Origin: Algirhabdus cladophorae
GTDB lineage: Bacteria > Pseudomonadota > Alphaproteobacteria > Rhodobacterales > Rhodobacteraceae
NCBI RefSeq assembly: GCF_044772865.1
Contig: NZ_CP173029.1
Location: forward strand, 2,232,001-2,296,000
Direction: 5' to 3'
DNA length: 64,000 bases
The notes under the pieces were generated by a model. That model was not told the origin of the DNA and searched no databases. It saw nothing but the letters and a program-made list of their open reading frames with translations. Both the position numbers and the translations under genes were made by a program. Below are positions 1 through 9,514 of the stretch, in pieces (position 1 is the stretch's first letter; each line of letters starts with the position of its first letter).

Positions 1-105
1 AACTGGTCTTCCGAGGGTGTGGCGCGGTTTGAGAATGGCGAAGTCATCGTTCTGAATTCCGAACGATTGCTGGATGCTGCTTTAAACGACGACGCTGGCG
101 CCTAA
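1..105 (+). CDS. 3' end of a CheW-like gene (partial)
   Basis: An open frame enters from the left edge and stops with TAA at 103-105, giving 34 C-terminal residues. The visible piece has a short strand, turn, strand pattern (GVARFENGEVIVLN) followed by SERLLD and a loose acidic tail. This resembles the end of CheW-type adaptor domains, where a G-V-x-R-x-x-x-G-x-V-x-x-L strand pair precedes a final 'D-x-x-x-L-L' helix. Only the tail is visible, so it could be another small beta-barrel protein. The next gene starts 117 bases on, after a change of codon frame and a region that may hold a promoter. Confidence 0.4.
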   Translation, partial: NWSSEGVARFENGEVIVLNSERLLDAALNDDAGA

Positions 106-222
106 GGCCCGCAGAGGCCACATCAAAGCGATGAAATAATTGACTTTGGGACCGCCTTGGATTGAACTGCCCTTGGGGTAATTTGATATATCAATTTCGT
201 TGGACACTTGGGGGTGAGACAC

Positions 223-1812
223 ATGGATGTCACGGCAAATATAGCGATTATAGGCGGCGGCATCTCTGGCCTTTCACTGGCCTACACTTTGTCTAATGCG
301 GACAATTTTAAAGGACACATTACCGTCTTTGAACGCTCGGCCACGTTGGGCGGCAATGCCGACACCGCGCGCGTCCATTTGGGCTATGACCACCAAAACG
401 GAATCGAATTCACCCGCCTTGCGGACCTTGGGGTGAACGACATCAACCTCGGTTCATACCCTAAGACCCGTGCGGCGATGCAAGACATTGGATATCTGCC
501 CTCCGACGGCACGCTTGGCGATCCCTCCGACGACGCGACCTTCCTTTGCCCCTTGGAAGATACCGTCTGCTTTTTTACGCCGGACAGTGAAGAGATTTGG
601 ACCAAAGACTCGTTCTTGATGGACACCTCCGTCGAGGATCGTGCGGCAGTCGTGGACATGCGGTTTTCCTTGGATCACCCAGACCATAAGATCCTTAAAG
701 AGGCAGAAGCCAGTTTTATGAAAACGGCCGCGATGGATTACGCCGATGAAAACGCGGGTGCGGAATATTGGGATTTTACCACGGCAGAATACGTGGCCTA
801 TTATGCGCAGCGTCACGTCGTGCCGCCCGAGATCTTGGAAAAAGTCACCCGGCTGTTTTTGCTGCCGCGCATTTCGGCCATGTATTTTGCCGATGAAGTA
901 AACGGTGCAGCCCAAATGCCGTTCCGAGGTGTAATGAGTTATTACCGCCTGCAAGAGGGTTTTGGCACCGATCTGGACGCGGATCGACGTTATTTCAAAT
1001 ATGGCTCGCAACACTGGATCAATTTCTTGGCCAAGCACCTAGAAAGCGAACATGACGTCAAAATCGTCCGCAATTTTGACGCCAGGATTGTGGGCGATGG
1101 CAAGGACGGTGTTCTGGTCTACAGCTTTTTCGACGGCCAGCCCAGCCAATCTGCCCCCCTGCCCTTCGACAAAGTGGTGATGGCGGCCCATGCCGATCAT
1201 CAGGTGGACAGCTTCATGCCCAGCGATGACCCGCTGCTCGATGACGAGATGGCGCAAAAAATGCGCTCGATCCGGTATTCTGCCAGCCTGTCTGTCGCCC
1301 ATACATATGCAGGACTTTTGCCAGCCAATGTGGACAGTTGGCGCACCTACAATGTGATGATCCGCGATCCCGATGACACGGCCCTGCCCCATCCGTACCA
1401 AATGACCTATGTCCAGAACCGGCATCGAAATGACCGGCTGGATAAAGCGTTTAATACCTACGGGTTGCCGACATATTTTGTGTCCCTGAACCCCCAAGAG
1501 AAAATCCCGGCGAAATACATCTTGGATGTCACCGAAGAGGACCGCGCGCGCAGGATTGCAGAACGCCCGGGCTATTCCACGACCTTGTCCGCAGATTATG
1601 ACCGCGCAGACAAGGCCATTGCCTATTTCAGGCATACAGTGATCACCAAAAACCTTTTGGATATTCAAAAGGAGCTACCAGCCTACCAAGGCATGGCCGG
1701 GGGCCGGGTGTATTTTGTGGGTTGTTGGACATTGGGCGCTGGCCTGCACGAAGAATGTTTCAAACAGGCAGGTTTGGTGGCCGAGGATATTCTGAGCCCA
1801 CAACCAACATGA
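223..1812 (+). CDS. FAD-dependent amine-oxidase-like oxidoreductase
   Basis: Encodes a 529-residue flavoprotein. The N-terminus carries the Rossmann dinucleotide-binding motif IIGGGISGLSLAY followed by an ERS acid and the GGNADT segment typical of the NAD(P)-binding_8/amine oxidase family. The C-terminus has the second flavin contact VYFVGCWTLGAGLHEECFKQAG. No signal peptide is seen, so it should be cytoplasmic. A longer frame opens at TTG 208, but ATG 223 is preceded by GGGGTGAG at a good ribosome-binding distance and begins just before the Rossmann strand, so it is preferred. The stop codon overlaps the ATG of the cyclase gene (ATGA at 1809-1812), implying translational coupling. The substrate cannot be read from the sequence; relatives are annotated broadly as flavin-containing amine oxidoreductases. 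Confidence 0.8.
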   Translation: MDVTANIAIIGGGISGLSLAYTLSNADNFKGHITVFERSATLGGNADTARVHLGYDHQNGIEFTRLADLGVNDINLGSYPKTRAAMQDIGYLPSDGTLGDPSDDATFLCPLEDTVCFFTPDSEEIWTKDSFLMDTSVEDRAAVVDMRFSLDHPDHKILKEAEASFMKTAAMDYADENAGAEYWDFTTAEYVAYYAQRHVVPPEILEKVTRLFLLPRISAMYFADEVNGAAQMPFRGVMSYYRLQEGFGTDLDADRRYFKYGSQHWINFLAKHLESEHDVKIVRNFDARIVGDGKDGVLVYSFFDGQPSQSAPLPFDKVVMAAHADHQVDSFMPSDDPLLDDEMAQKMRSIRYSASLSVAHTYAGLLPANVDSWRTYNVMIRDPDDTALPHPYQMTYVQNRHRNDRLDKAFNTYGLPTYFVSLNPQEKIPAKYILDVTEEDRARRIAERPGYSTTLSADYDRADKAIAYFRHTVITKNLLDIQKELPAYQGMAGGRVYFVGCWTLGAGLHEECFKQAGLVAEDILSPQPT

Positions 1813-4800
1813 GTGTCCAAGCCGTATTGATGCAAGCCGGGCTGGATCAATACTTGGGCCAGTTTGAAGAAAACGACATCGACTTGCCTTTGGCGATCCA
1901 GCTTACGGATACGGATCTCAAGGAAATTGGCATTACGTCCCTTGGCCACCGGCGCAAATTGCTGGCGGCCTTTGCCGGGCCACATGGCCATGACGCAGTG
2001 ATCGAGCGGCGGGATGTCGTGATTACCTTTGTGGATTTGGTTGATTTCACCACACTCATCCAAGGCACAGATCCCGAAGACGCTTATGCAGTGATCCAAG
2101 CGTTCCTGAACCTTGTTGACGAAGAAGTACGCGCCAGCGGCGGCACGGTTGAACGCCATTTGGGTGATGCAGTCATGGGTGTTTTTGGTGCGCCCTTTGC
2201 CATGGGAAACGAGGCATTGCGCGCAGTGGAATTTGCCGCCGGTCTGCATCAGCGCGTGGCGGAACTTGGCCGGCAGTATCATCAAGCCCTGAAAATTCGC
2301 ATTGGTGTAGCCTATGGTCGTGTGATCATGCGACAGGCCCAAGGCGAAGACATCAGTGTGGTCGGTGCCTCGGTTAATCTGGCCGCGCGCCTGTGCAGTG
2401 AGGCGCAAGCGGGGCAAACCCTGCTGTCTTCGGATGTAACTGCGGCCTGTGGGCGTCAGATTGATGTCGGACCTGCACAAGTGCACCAACTCAAAGGCTT
2501 TGATGAACCGATGAAAAGCTTTGCTTTGCAAAGCTACAGCGCGGCTGACACACAAACCCTTGTTGGGCGCACGGCGCAAATCACCTCATTTGCCGACGCA
2601 TTGCAGCGCACTCGGGATACTGGCTGTGGCCAATTGGTCGTGTTGCGCGGCGAAGCCGGGATTGGAAAATCAACGGTCCTGCGACAGTGGCTCAGCCAAG
2701 CACGCCTTGCAGGCTTTGGTCATCATGTGGCCCATATCCAGAACTTTGGGGCCGCCCAAACCCGCGAGACCCGCGCCAAGATCGTGGCCCAAATAGGCCC
2801 CAGGGCCGAACTTGCCCCCGAACAAATGCTGTGGCTGCTTTGGGATCCAAGCCGCAGTATTTCGGACAACGATAGCACCGTCGTCGAGGCCGCCAGCCCC
2901 GAAGCACAGATGCAAAATCGCCGTCTTGCCTTTGAGGCCATGATGACAGCCGCCTGTGCCCATGACCCTTTGGTACTGGCCTTTGAGGACGCGCATTGGG
3001 CAGATGCAGAAATGCTAACGCTACTGGCCGAGTGTTGCGCCTTGGCCCAACGTATTCCGCTTATCGTCGTGGCAACAAGCCGTTTAGAGGGCGATCAGCT
3101 AGACGCCACGTGGTTAAGCCAAATCGCCCCGACAAAAGTCAGTGCGCAAACACTGACGCCGCTCGACACACAGGACTGCCGCGCATTGGCCAGTGCCGTT
3201 TTGGGGGATGATCAAGATGCCCACGATGCTATTGCGCGATCTGGGGGGCATCCGCTCTATCTGGAACAGCTATTACGTCACGGTCAGGAAAACGCCAAGG
3301 CCAGTCTGCCCCATTCCATTCATACAATCATTCAGGCGCGGTTGGATCTGCTGGATCAACAACACCGGCGCGCGGCCCGAGCCGCCGCAGTATTGGGGCA
3401 ACGGCTGGATCTTGAGGCCCTCCGTACAGTTTTAAGGATGCCGCAGTATGACCCGGGGCCGCTGATTGATCGGCGCATTTTACGGTTCTCCAGCAATGGG
3501 TTAGCGTTTCATCACGCCCTGATCCGCGATTGCGTATATAAATCAGTCTTACGCGAAGAACGCACCGAATTTCACCAAGCTGCAGCTGAATGGTTTGCGC
3601 CGCGCGATTTGGCATTGCGGGCCGAACACTTGGCTCAGGCGAACGATCCTCACACCCCCAGTGCCTACCTAGAGGCAGCTCAACAGGCCAGTGCGGCTTG
3701 GCATTACGCGGATGCCGCACATCTGTGTACCAGCGGGTTGCACCACAGCCCCGACCCAGATCTGCGGGCCCAGTTGTTGATCGCCCAAGCCGCGGCACTG
3801 TTCCAACACAATCAGCCAGAGGCGGCTCTCAACGCCTATCAAAAGGTGCAAACCTTGACCTGTCGCAAAGTGTTTTACCTTGAGGCGGCCCTTGGTGAAA
3901 TAACTGCACTGCGCCTCGTGGACCGCGTGCAAGAAGCGCAGGCGCGCATTGATGCAGCACGGGCCTTAGCCGAGACAGGTACGCATGATCGCGTTCTGTC
4001 GCATCTGCACTATTTGCAAGGTGCGTTGCTATTTCCCACTGGCGATTTCGAAGCCTCGCTGGCCTCCCATGACAAGGCGCTTAATCTTGCGCGACGTGTG
4101 AACGACCCGGAACGGATCGCAGATGCCCTGTCTGGACGCGGTGACGCCCTTTATGCGCAGGGTCGCATGGCGATGGCTGGCGACGTGTTTGGCAGTTGTC
4201 TGGATCTTTGCGAACAACATGGGTTAATGCGGATCAAGGCGCAGAACCTGTTTATGCGCGGCACAGTTCGGATTTATGCTTTGGATTGGGAGGGCGCGCT
4301 TGAGGACGCCTTGCAATCTGCGGGGCTTGCCAAAGCCATTGGAAATGCGCGGGCCGAAGTCGTCTCGCGGCTGACGGCGGCGTGGGTCTATGCCTGGACA
4401 GGTGATTTAGAGGGGGCCAAAATCGAAGCCCAGACCGGACTGGATGTAGCCACAACCGCCGGTGCGATACGGTTCAAGCCGTTTTTGTCCGAGGCCCTTG
4501 GTCATGCGCTGCTTTTGTCTGGCGAGCGACCGGCCGCGATCACATGTTTGACCCAAGCTGCCAAGGATATGCGCGAGGTCGGTGCCCAGCAATTTATAGG
4601 GCCTTGGATTTTGGGATCGCTGGCGTTGGCTTTGGGACCATGTCCACAACAAACCGATCTGTTGGCCGAGGCCGAGGAGATTTTGCAAAACGGTGCAATC
4701 GGCCACAACCATTTTCAATTTCGACGTTTGGCCATCGATGCAGCCATAGAGGCGGGCGACCGACAGGCCGCCCTTGCCCAAGCACAAAGGCTTGAAACCT

Positions 4801-4889
4801 TTACCAAAGCTGATCCAACCCCGTGGTCGGATCAACAAATTGCCCGCGCCCGGGATTTTGCCGCCCGCGCACAGGTTTCGCCTAAATAA
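1809..4889 (+). CDS. SAM domain-class III nucleotidyl cyclase-AAA ATPase-TPR signalling protein
   Basis: A 1026-residue multidomain protein. Residues 1-60 form a sterile alpha motif (VLMQAGLDQYLGQF...LKEIGITSLGHRRKLL). Residues about 67-230 are a class III cyclase: the metal aspartates lie in ITFVDLVDFT and LGDAVMGVFG, and the transition-state Asn/Arg in VNLAARL. Residues about 280-500 are an ATPase with Walker A GEAGIGKST and Walker B LVLAFEDAHWAD. The rest, from about 610, is helical TPR-like repeat. The lysine that usually selects adenine (V-D-K-F-x-G-D) is replaced by Arg (VERHLGD), so substrate choice is uncertain. The ATG overlaps the stop of the flavoprotein gene, so the start upstream at 1722 is rejected. 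Such proteins are usually large soluble signal integrators. Confidence 0.88.
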   Translation: MSVQAVLMQAGLDQYLGQFEENDIDLPLAIQLTDTDLKEIGITSLGHRRKLLAAFAGPHGHDAVIERRDVVITFVDLVDFTTLIQGTDPEDAYAVIQAFLNLVDEEVRASGGTVERHLGDAVMGVFGAPFAMGNEALRAVEFAAGLHQRVAELGRQYHQALKIRIGVAYGRVIMRQAQGEDISVVGASVNLAARLCSEAQAGQTLLSSDVTAACGRQIDVGPAQVHQLKGFDEPMKSFALQSYSAADTQTLVGRTAQITSFADALQRTRDTGCGQLVVLRGEAGIGKSTVLRQWLSQARLAGFGHHVAHIQNFGAAQTRETRAKIVAQIGPRAELAPEQMLWLLWDPSRSISDNDSTVVEAASPEAQMQNRRLAFEAMMTAACAHDPLVLAFEDAHWADAEMLTLLAECCALAQRIPLIVVATSRLEGDQLDATWLSQIAPTKVSAQTLTPLDTQDCRALASAVLGDDQDAHDAIARSGGHPLYLEQLLRHGQENAKASLPHSIHTIIQARLDLLDQQHRRAARAAAVLGQRLDLEALRTVLRMPQYDPGPLIDRRILRFSSNGLAFHHALIRDCVYKSVLREERTEFHQAAAEWFAPRDLALRAEHLAQANDPHTPSAYLEAAQQASAAWHYADAAHLCTSGLHHSPDPDLRAQLLIAQAAALFQHNQPEAALNAYQKVQTLTCRKVFYLEAALGEITALRLVDRVQEAQARIDAARALAETGTHDRVLSHLHYLQGALLFPTGDFEASLASHDKALNLARRVNDPERIADALSGRGDALYAQGRMAMAGDVFGSCLDLCEQHGLMRIKAQNLFMRGTVRIYALDWEGALEDALQSAGLAKAIGNARAEVVSRLTAAWVYAWTGDLEGAKIEAQTGLDVATTAGAIRFKPFLSEALGHALLLSGERPAAITCLTQAAKDMREVGAQQFIGPWILGSLALALGPCPQQTDLLAEAEEILQNGAIGHNHFQFRRLAIDAAIEAGDRQAALAQAQRLETFTKADPTPWSDQQIARARDFAARAQVSPK

Positions 4890-6972
4890 AATCTGCAACG
4901 GTTAAGTCACCGGCATCTGTGGTCTTTAGAACAATCGTCAGATCCTCAACACTGATCATAGTGTCAGAACCGTCTTGTTCGATTGTCAAATCGGCAAAAC
5001 TCGCGCCTTTGATTTGCAACATATCAACGCCGTCTTCAAAATCGTAGACGGTGTCTGTGCCGCCCTTTGTGGAGAATACGAACACATCTTCGCCCTTGCC
5101 ACCTGTGAGACCATCATCGCCCAAGCCGCCGTTTAGGATATCATTGTCCCGACCGCCGCTAAGCTTGTCATCACCATCGTCGCCATAAAGCGCATCTTCG
5201 CCTTGGCCGCCGATCAGTTTGTCGTTGCCGCGCCCGCCACTGAGGGTGTCGTCGCCGTTGCCACCATAAAGCTGGTCTTTGCCGCTATCGCCCCACAGTT
5301 TGTCATTGCCTGCCCCGCCAATAAGGATATCGCGATCGGCGCCGCCACTCAGCTTGTCATGACCCGTGCCGCCCAGCAGCAGGTCATTGCCTTTGCCACC
5401 GATGATATCGTCGCGCCCTGCGCCGCCACTCAGCATATCGTCTAGATCTGTGCCTGTTAGGCTGTCATGCCCACCGTTGCCGTAAAGCAAAGCACCGTTC
5501 ATAAAGCCGCCATCCTCAGTTGGGGCCGCCCCGACAAGTTCTTCGGCAGCATCTGTTCCAAAGTACGTTGCCATGCCTTCGTCAGCGAGGGCCCCAATTT
5601 CATCGATGGGTGCAAAGTCAAGATCGATGGCTTCCAATGCGGCCACTGTGGCTTCGATTTGCTCGATCAGCGCTGCCAGATTGGCGGAAAGGTTGGCCAG
5701 CACATCATTGATGTCCGTAAAATCATCGATGTAATCGCTAAACGGATTAAGCGCATCGATAATGGGCTGCATGATGCTTTGGATCACTGATTCAATCGGA
5801 CCAAGGATCGGGGCCAAAGCCGTTTCCAGCAATTCCATCGGGAGATTGGCAAGGCCAAGGATCAGATCGATGATCTCTTGCACATCCTCACGAGCAACGG
5901 GCGAGAAGATCTCTTTGAACCCGGGGATCGGTACAGTCACCGGTGGCACCCAAACCTTTTTGGTACGCAGCGGATTTGACCATGTGGGATCAGGGACCGT
6001 CAGCCAAAATCCGGGCGTGATGGTCTCATAACCCACAATTATTGGCAAAACCTTTGGGGGGTTTTCAAAGATGGTAAATATGCCCTCGATGGGGGCCCCG
6101 ATGACATTGGCCACATCCAAGAACCCTTCGTAGGGATCAACCAAAGTATCGAGAACGGCTGTGATTGACGTGATGGGTGCCAACAACGCATCTGCTTGTG
6201 CCACCAAATCAAGAATATCGTCGCTGTCCGGCAGAAGCTCGGTCAGATCCTCTATATCGGCAAGGCGCGTGTCGAGTTCCTCAAGGGCATTTTTCGACCG
6301 CACGTCGAATTCGGCAAACGCATCTTCGGCATAGCCAAGCGCCATTTTCTGAAGGCCCTTACTGTCAGCCATATAGTCGTCGACCAAAGGAACAGCCCGG
6401 TCATGAAAGGCAGCTGTCAAAGCTGTGGCTGCAACACCCAATCCGGTTACAGCGGTAAACCCAACAAACGCCTTTTGACTATAACTATGCAGCGTTTCCA
6501 TCGAGGTATCTGCGGCCTTGCCTGCGGCCTCGGCTTGAGTGACCAGAGGATCCAGCAGCTTAAGCGCGTCGTTCACTTCTTCCCAAAGCGCGTCAATGTT
6601 CAACCGCTTCACGCCCGTGCCGATATTTGGCAAAAGCTCCATCAATTTGGTCATTGTCTTGCCCTCTTGGGCGGCCTCTAATGCGTTAGCAATTTTGATC
6701 TTTTCTCCTAGAACCTTCATCGGGCCCAACGCGCTGCTTACCGGATTATTTTCAGAATATTTCATCATTCCATAGCTAAGGCCGGTCAGCCCCAGCGAGG
6801 CAAACGACCCAATAGCCAAACTGTCTGTAACAGAAAGACCAGTGTCTGGATCCGTCGGATCGGGCACACCATCTTCGCCCGCGGTTCCGGTTCCAGAAAA
6901 CAGTTCAAACATCTTGAGGCTGTCTTCGCGGTTCAAAAAATCATTTCTTATGTTGTCAATAAATGTTGGCAT
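4882..6972 (-). CDS. RTX-type calcium-binding protein, probable type I secretion substrate
   Basis: A 696-residue acidic protein without an N-terminal Sec signal. Residues about 495-627 contain roughly a dozen glycine-aspartate nonapeptides of the GGxGxDxLx type (for example GGAGRDDII, GGKGNDLLL, GGAGNDKLW), which bind calcium in secreted RTX proteins. The last 60 residues (DTVYDFEDGVDMLQI ... DLTVADFI) resemble the uncleaved C-terminal secretion signal of HlyB/D/TolC-type exporters. Residues 1-480 are helical, with two glycine/alanine-rich hydrophobic stretches near 48-68 and 170-190, and do not match a known toxin domain to my eye. No exporter gene is nearby. The ATG has GGAGGG upstream. 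The 3' end overlaps the convergent cyclase gene by 8 bases. Confidence 0.85.
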   Translation of the reverse strand: MPTFIDNIRNDFLNREDSLKMFELFSGTGTAGEDGVPDPTDPDTGLSVTDSLAIGSFASLGLTGLSYGMMKYSENNPVSSALGPMKVLGEKIKIANALEAAQEGKTMTKLMELLPNIGTGVKRLNIDALWEEVNDALKLLDPLVTQAEAAGKAADTSMETLHSYSQKAFVGFTAVTGLGVAATALTAAFHDRAVPLVDDYMADSKGLQKMALGYAEDAFAEFDVRSKNALEELDTRLADIEDLTELLPDSDDILDLVAQADALLAPITSITAVLDTLVDPYEGFLDVANVIGAPIEGIFTIFENPPKVLPIIVGYETITPGFWLTVPDPTWSNPLRTKKVWVPPVTVPIPGFKEIFSPVAREDVQEIIDLILGLANLPMELLETALAPILGPIESVIQSIMQPIIDALNPFSDYIDDFTDINDVLANLSANLAALIEQIEATVAALEAIDLDFAPIDEIGALADEGMATYFGTDAAEELVGAAPTEDGGFMNGALLYGNGGHDSLTGTDLDDMLSGGAGRDDIIGGKGNDLLLGGTGHDKLSGGADRDILIGGAGNDKLWGDSGKDQLYGGNGDDTLSGGRGNDKLIGGQGEDALYGDDGDDKLSGGRDNDILNGGLGDDGLTGGKGEDVFVFSTKGGTDTVYDFEDGVDMLQIKGASFADLTIEQDGSDTMISVEDLTIVLKTTDAGDLTVADFI

Positions 6973-7280
6973 AACCCGCCCTCCATTGGCAGAAATTCGT
7001 TCGCTCAGTCGGCTCTAAACCACCGTTCAGTGTGTGATGGCGGGGAACGATTGAAATGGTTTGCCCCCCATATGGTAACGATACGCCAGACCAGATTGTG
7101 TCGACCAAAAGCATCTTGAGACAGACCTTGAAGGACTTACGCGCGACAAGGTGTGTTGCCGATCACACCCCAGCCAAAAAAGTGCAAAATTCGTAAATTT
7201 TTGCCGAGGGGCTTGTTTCGCTGGAACGGCGCCCCTATTTCCGACTATAATAATCAGGAATAGCTTGAACTGGAGATAGA
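6973..7280. other. Intergenic region between divergent RTX and SIP genes
   Basis: About 308 bases without a credible gene. It must hold the promoters of both flanking genes, which point away from each other. An imperfect inverted repeat GCAAAATT-CGTA-AATTTTTGC lies around 7183-7203. I found no convincing Fur, Irr or RirA box in front of the siderophore-interacting protein gene. Confidence 0.4.
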
Positions 7281-8096
7281 ATGAGCCTTTTATCTGGAAT
7301 ACGGCAAACGGTGCGTAAGGCCACCGGCCGCCCGGGTCCGCGCCTTTTGACCGTAAAGAAGGCTTGGTATCTTACCCCAAATATGATCCGCGTCACCTTT
7401 GCAGGCCCCGAACTGGAAGGATTTCCAGAGGGTCGTGAAGGCGGAAACTGTAAGTTGATGTTGCCAGACACCGGCGAGGATCGCGACACCTTTGCCGCCA
7501 GACTAACCAGCGGCCCACCACCTGTGCGACGTACCTACACCGTGCGCCATTACCGCGCCAACGTTCACGAGCTGGACATCGATTTCGTAGCCCATGGGGA
7601 CAATGGTCCTGCATCCAGATGGGCAAGCCACGCGAAACCGGGTGATTTCCTCGGATTTATGGGACCGAGCCCATCAAAAATGACCGACTTTGATGGCGAT
7701 TGGTATCTGGTGGCTGCAGATCCATCCGCGATCCCCGTGGCCGCAGCAGCGCTTGAGGCAATGCCGCGCGATGCCAAAGGGGTGGCGGTATTCGAAGTGA
7801 CCGCTGCTGAGGACGCGCAAGAGATTGCCGCACCAGCCGGCATCGACATGCATTGGCTGGTAAAGCCCGATCCAATGGCTGCCTCTACCCAGCAAGAGGA
7901 TTTCATCCGCGCGCTGGATTGGCCAGAGGGCCGCGTTCAGACCTGCATCGCAGGCGAGTCGACTGTCGTACGCAACCTGCGCGCCTTTTTGCACCAAGAA
8001 AAGAAATTGCCCCGCGAGGACACCTATATCTCGGGCTATTGGAAGATCGGCTTGATCGAAGACGAACACCAAAAAGCCAAGCGCGCCGAAGGCTAA
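7281..8096 (+). CDS. Siderophore-interacting protein (ferric-siderophore reductase, ViuB/SIP family)
   Basis: A 271-residue cytoplasmic flavoprotein that would use NAD(P)H to reduce ferric iron in imported siderophores and release it. The FAD-binding barrel contains the family signature PVRRTYTVRHYR followed by LDIDFVAHGDNGPASRWA and the GDFLGFMGPS loop. The C-terminal half has WYLVAADPSAIPVAAAALE and ends with the typical ISGYWKIGLIEDEHQKAK. Length and motif order match the family. The start ATG has GGAGAT seven bases upstream. The gene stands alone, with no siderophore transporter next to it, and runs convergently into a TRAP transporter operon. Confidence 0.93.
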   Translation: MSLLSGIRQTVRKATGRPGPRLLTVKKAWYLTPNMIRVTFAGPELEGFPEGREGGNCKLMLPDTGEDRDTFAARLTSGPPPVRRTYTVRHYRANVHELDIDFVAHGDNGPASRWASHAKPGDFLGFMGPSPSKMTDFDGDWYLVAADPSAIPVAAAALEAMPRDAKGVAVFEVTAAEDAQEIAAPAGIDMHWLVKPDPMAASTQQEDFIRALDWPEGRVQTCIAGESTVVRNLRAFLHQEKKLPREDTYISGYWKIGLIEDEHQKAKRAEG

Positions 8097-8120
8097 AGGC
8101 CCCTGATCCAGCGGGGGCCT
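8097..8120. terminator. Hairpin between convergent genes, possible terminator
   Basis: A perfect 7-base inverted repeat, AGGCCCC at 8097-8103 and GGGGCCT at 8114-8120, directly follows the stop codon of the siderophore-interacting protein gene. No U-run follows on either strand, so it is a weak candidate for intrinsic termination. Confidence 0.4.
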
Positions 8121-8152
8121 GGGCTACGTCGCCTTGGTCCAAGCCCCCCTGG

Positions 8153-9514
8153 CTAACCGCCCACAAGGGTTTGGGGTAAGAACAGCGCTATTTGTGGAAA
8201 GAGGATCAGCAGCCCGATCATGGCAGCCATGGCAAACCAAAATGGCCAAATGCCGCGGAAAATCTGACGCATTGGCACTTCTGGGGCGATGGATTTGACG
8301 ATGAACACGTTTATCCCCACCGGCGGACTTATCATCCCCATTTCAAGCACGATCACCACGATGATCCCAAACCAGATCAGATCCCATTCCAATCCAATTG
8401 CAATCGGGATGACAACGGGGATCGTTAAAACCAGCATCGCCATGGATTCCAAGAACATCCCAAGGAAGATGTAGACAAGGATGATGATCAACAACACACC
8501 CATATCACCAATAGGCAAAGACGTCAGCAAAGTTACCAATTGCGCCGGCACTTCCGTCAGGGACATGAACGGGATGAACACAAAGGCCCCAATGATGATC
8601 AGGAATACCGTCGCTGTCGCGTTCATCGTTTGAATGATCACATCGCGGATCGCGGTAAGGGACAAGGATCTGCGCCACGCCGCTACTACGAAAGTGAAAA
8701 AAGCCCCGACGGATGAGGCCTCAACCGGTGTGAAAAAGCCAGTGTACATGCCGCCGATTGTGGCACAAACCACAGCAAGGATCGGGGCCGCGCGTAGCAG
8801 AGACTGGCGTCGTGCTGGCCAATGGGACCGCTCGCCGCGCGGGCCTGCTTCGGGGTTGCGGACCACCACCAAATAAATCGCCCCGATGAACAAAAGGGTC
8901 AGGATGATGCCTGGAAAGACGCCTGCCATAAACAACCTGCCGATAGACTGTTCGGTTAGAACTGCGTAGATGATCATGCCGCCCGACGGTGGGATCAAAA
9001 AACCCAGCGTTCCGCCAGCTGCCACTGATCCCGTGGCAAGGCTGTCTGCGTATTTATAACGCTTCATTTCTGGCAGGGCGACGCGTCCCATAGTGACTGC
9101 CGAGGCCAGCGAAGACCCCGAAAGGGCGGCAAAGCCTGCGCAAGCAGCGATCGTGGCCGAGGCCAAACCGCCACGCAAATGCCCCATCCAACGGTAGGCG
9201 GCTGTAAAGAGGTCATTGGACATGCCCGAAACCCCCGCCAAAGCGCCCATCAGCACAAACATCGGGATCACCAGCAGGTTAAAGTTTGACGCCGCCTCAA
9301 AGGTCTCGCCAGCGAGGTTAGAGTAGGCGATTTTGATCCCACGTGCCCAGGCTTGATCAGAGGACATGCCGACGGCGATAAATTTATTGGCGTTGGCGAC
9401 CACGGTGCCCACAAGGCCCACAGCCAACATCGACAAGGCCACCGGCATCCGAAGAGCCAGCAAAACAAACAAAGCCAGAAGGCCCAAAATTCCCAAGAGG
9501 GTCATGCTGATCAT
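8153..9514 (-). CDS. dctM: TRAP transporter large permease (DctM family)
   Basis: A 453-residue polytopic inner-membrane protein, the ion-coupled translocation subunit of a TRAP uptake system. Hydrophobic segments run along the whole chain, beginning MISMTLLGILGLLALFVLLALRM. Family hallmarks include the GVSGMSNDLF region, ALSGSSLASAVTMGRVALPEM, the GGTLGFLIPPSG loop and the MISPPVGINVF loop near the C-terminus. The open frame extends upstream to 9763, but that extension is the dctQ gene in another frame. ATG 9514 overlaps the dctQ stop codon (ATGA), which fixes the start. It is the last gene of a dctP-dctQ-dctM operon reading leftward. Confidence 0.93.
   Translation of the reverse strand: MISMTLLGILGLLALFVLLALRMPVALSMLAVGLVGTVVANANKFIAVGMSSDQAWARGIKIAYSNLAGETFEAASNFNLLVIPMFVLMGALAGVSGMSNDLFTAAYRWMGHLRGGLASATIAACAGFAALSGSSLASAVTMGRVALPEMKRYKYADSLATGSVAAGGTLGFLIPPSGGMIIYAVLTEQSIGRLFMAGVFPGIILTLLFIGAIYLVVVRNPEAGPRGERSHWPARRQSLLRAAPILAVVCATIGGMYTGFFTPVEASSVGAFFTFVVAAWRRSLSLTAIRDVIIQTMNATATVFLIIIGAFVFIPFMSLTEVPAQLVTLLTSLPIGDMGVLLIIILVYIFLGMFLESMAMLVLTIPVVIPIAIGLEWDLIWFGIIVVIVLEMGMISPPVGINVFIVKSIAPEVPMRQIFRGIWPFWFAMAAMIGLLILFPQIALFLPQTLVGG

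Noticed and set aside
183..194. TTGATATATCAA resembling an FNR/FnrL box upstream of the flavoprotein gene
   Set aside because: FNR sites need four bases between TTGAT and ATCAA; here there are only two, so it is just a short AT-rich palindrome.
384..1668. Long minus-strand open frames opposite the flavoprotein gene
   Set aside because: They show no domain or ribosome-binding site and mirror the codon structure of the real gene.
4882..5480. Tandem DNA repeats at the RTX 3' half as a CRISPR or satellite array
   Set aside because: The periodicity is 27 bases and translates exactly into glycine-aspartate nonapeptides with varying third bases, so it is protein-level repetition.
5203..6775. Plus-strand open frames opposite the RTX gene
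   Set aside because: They are antisense readings of the repeat and helical regions, low complexity and without start signals.
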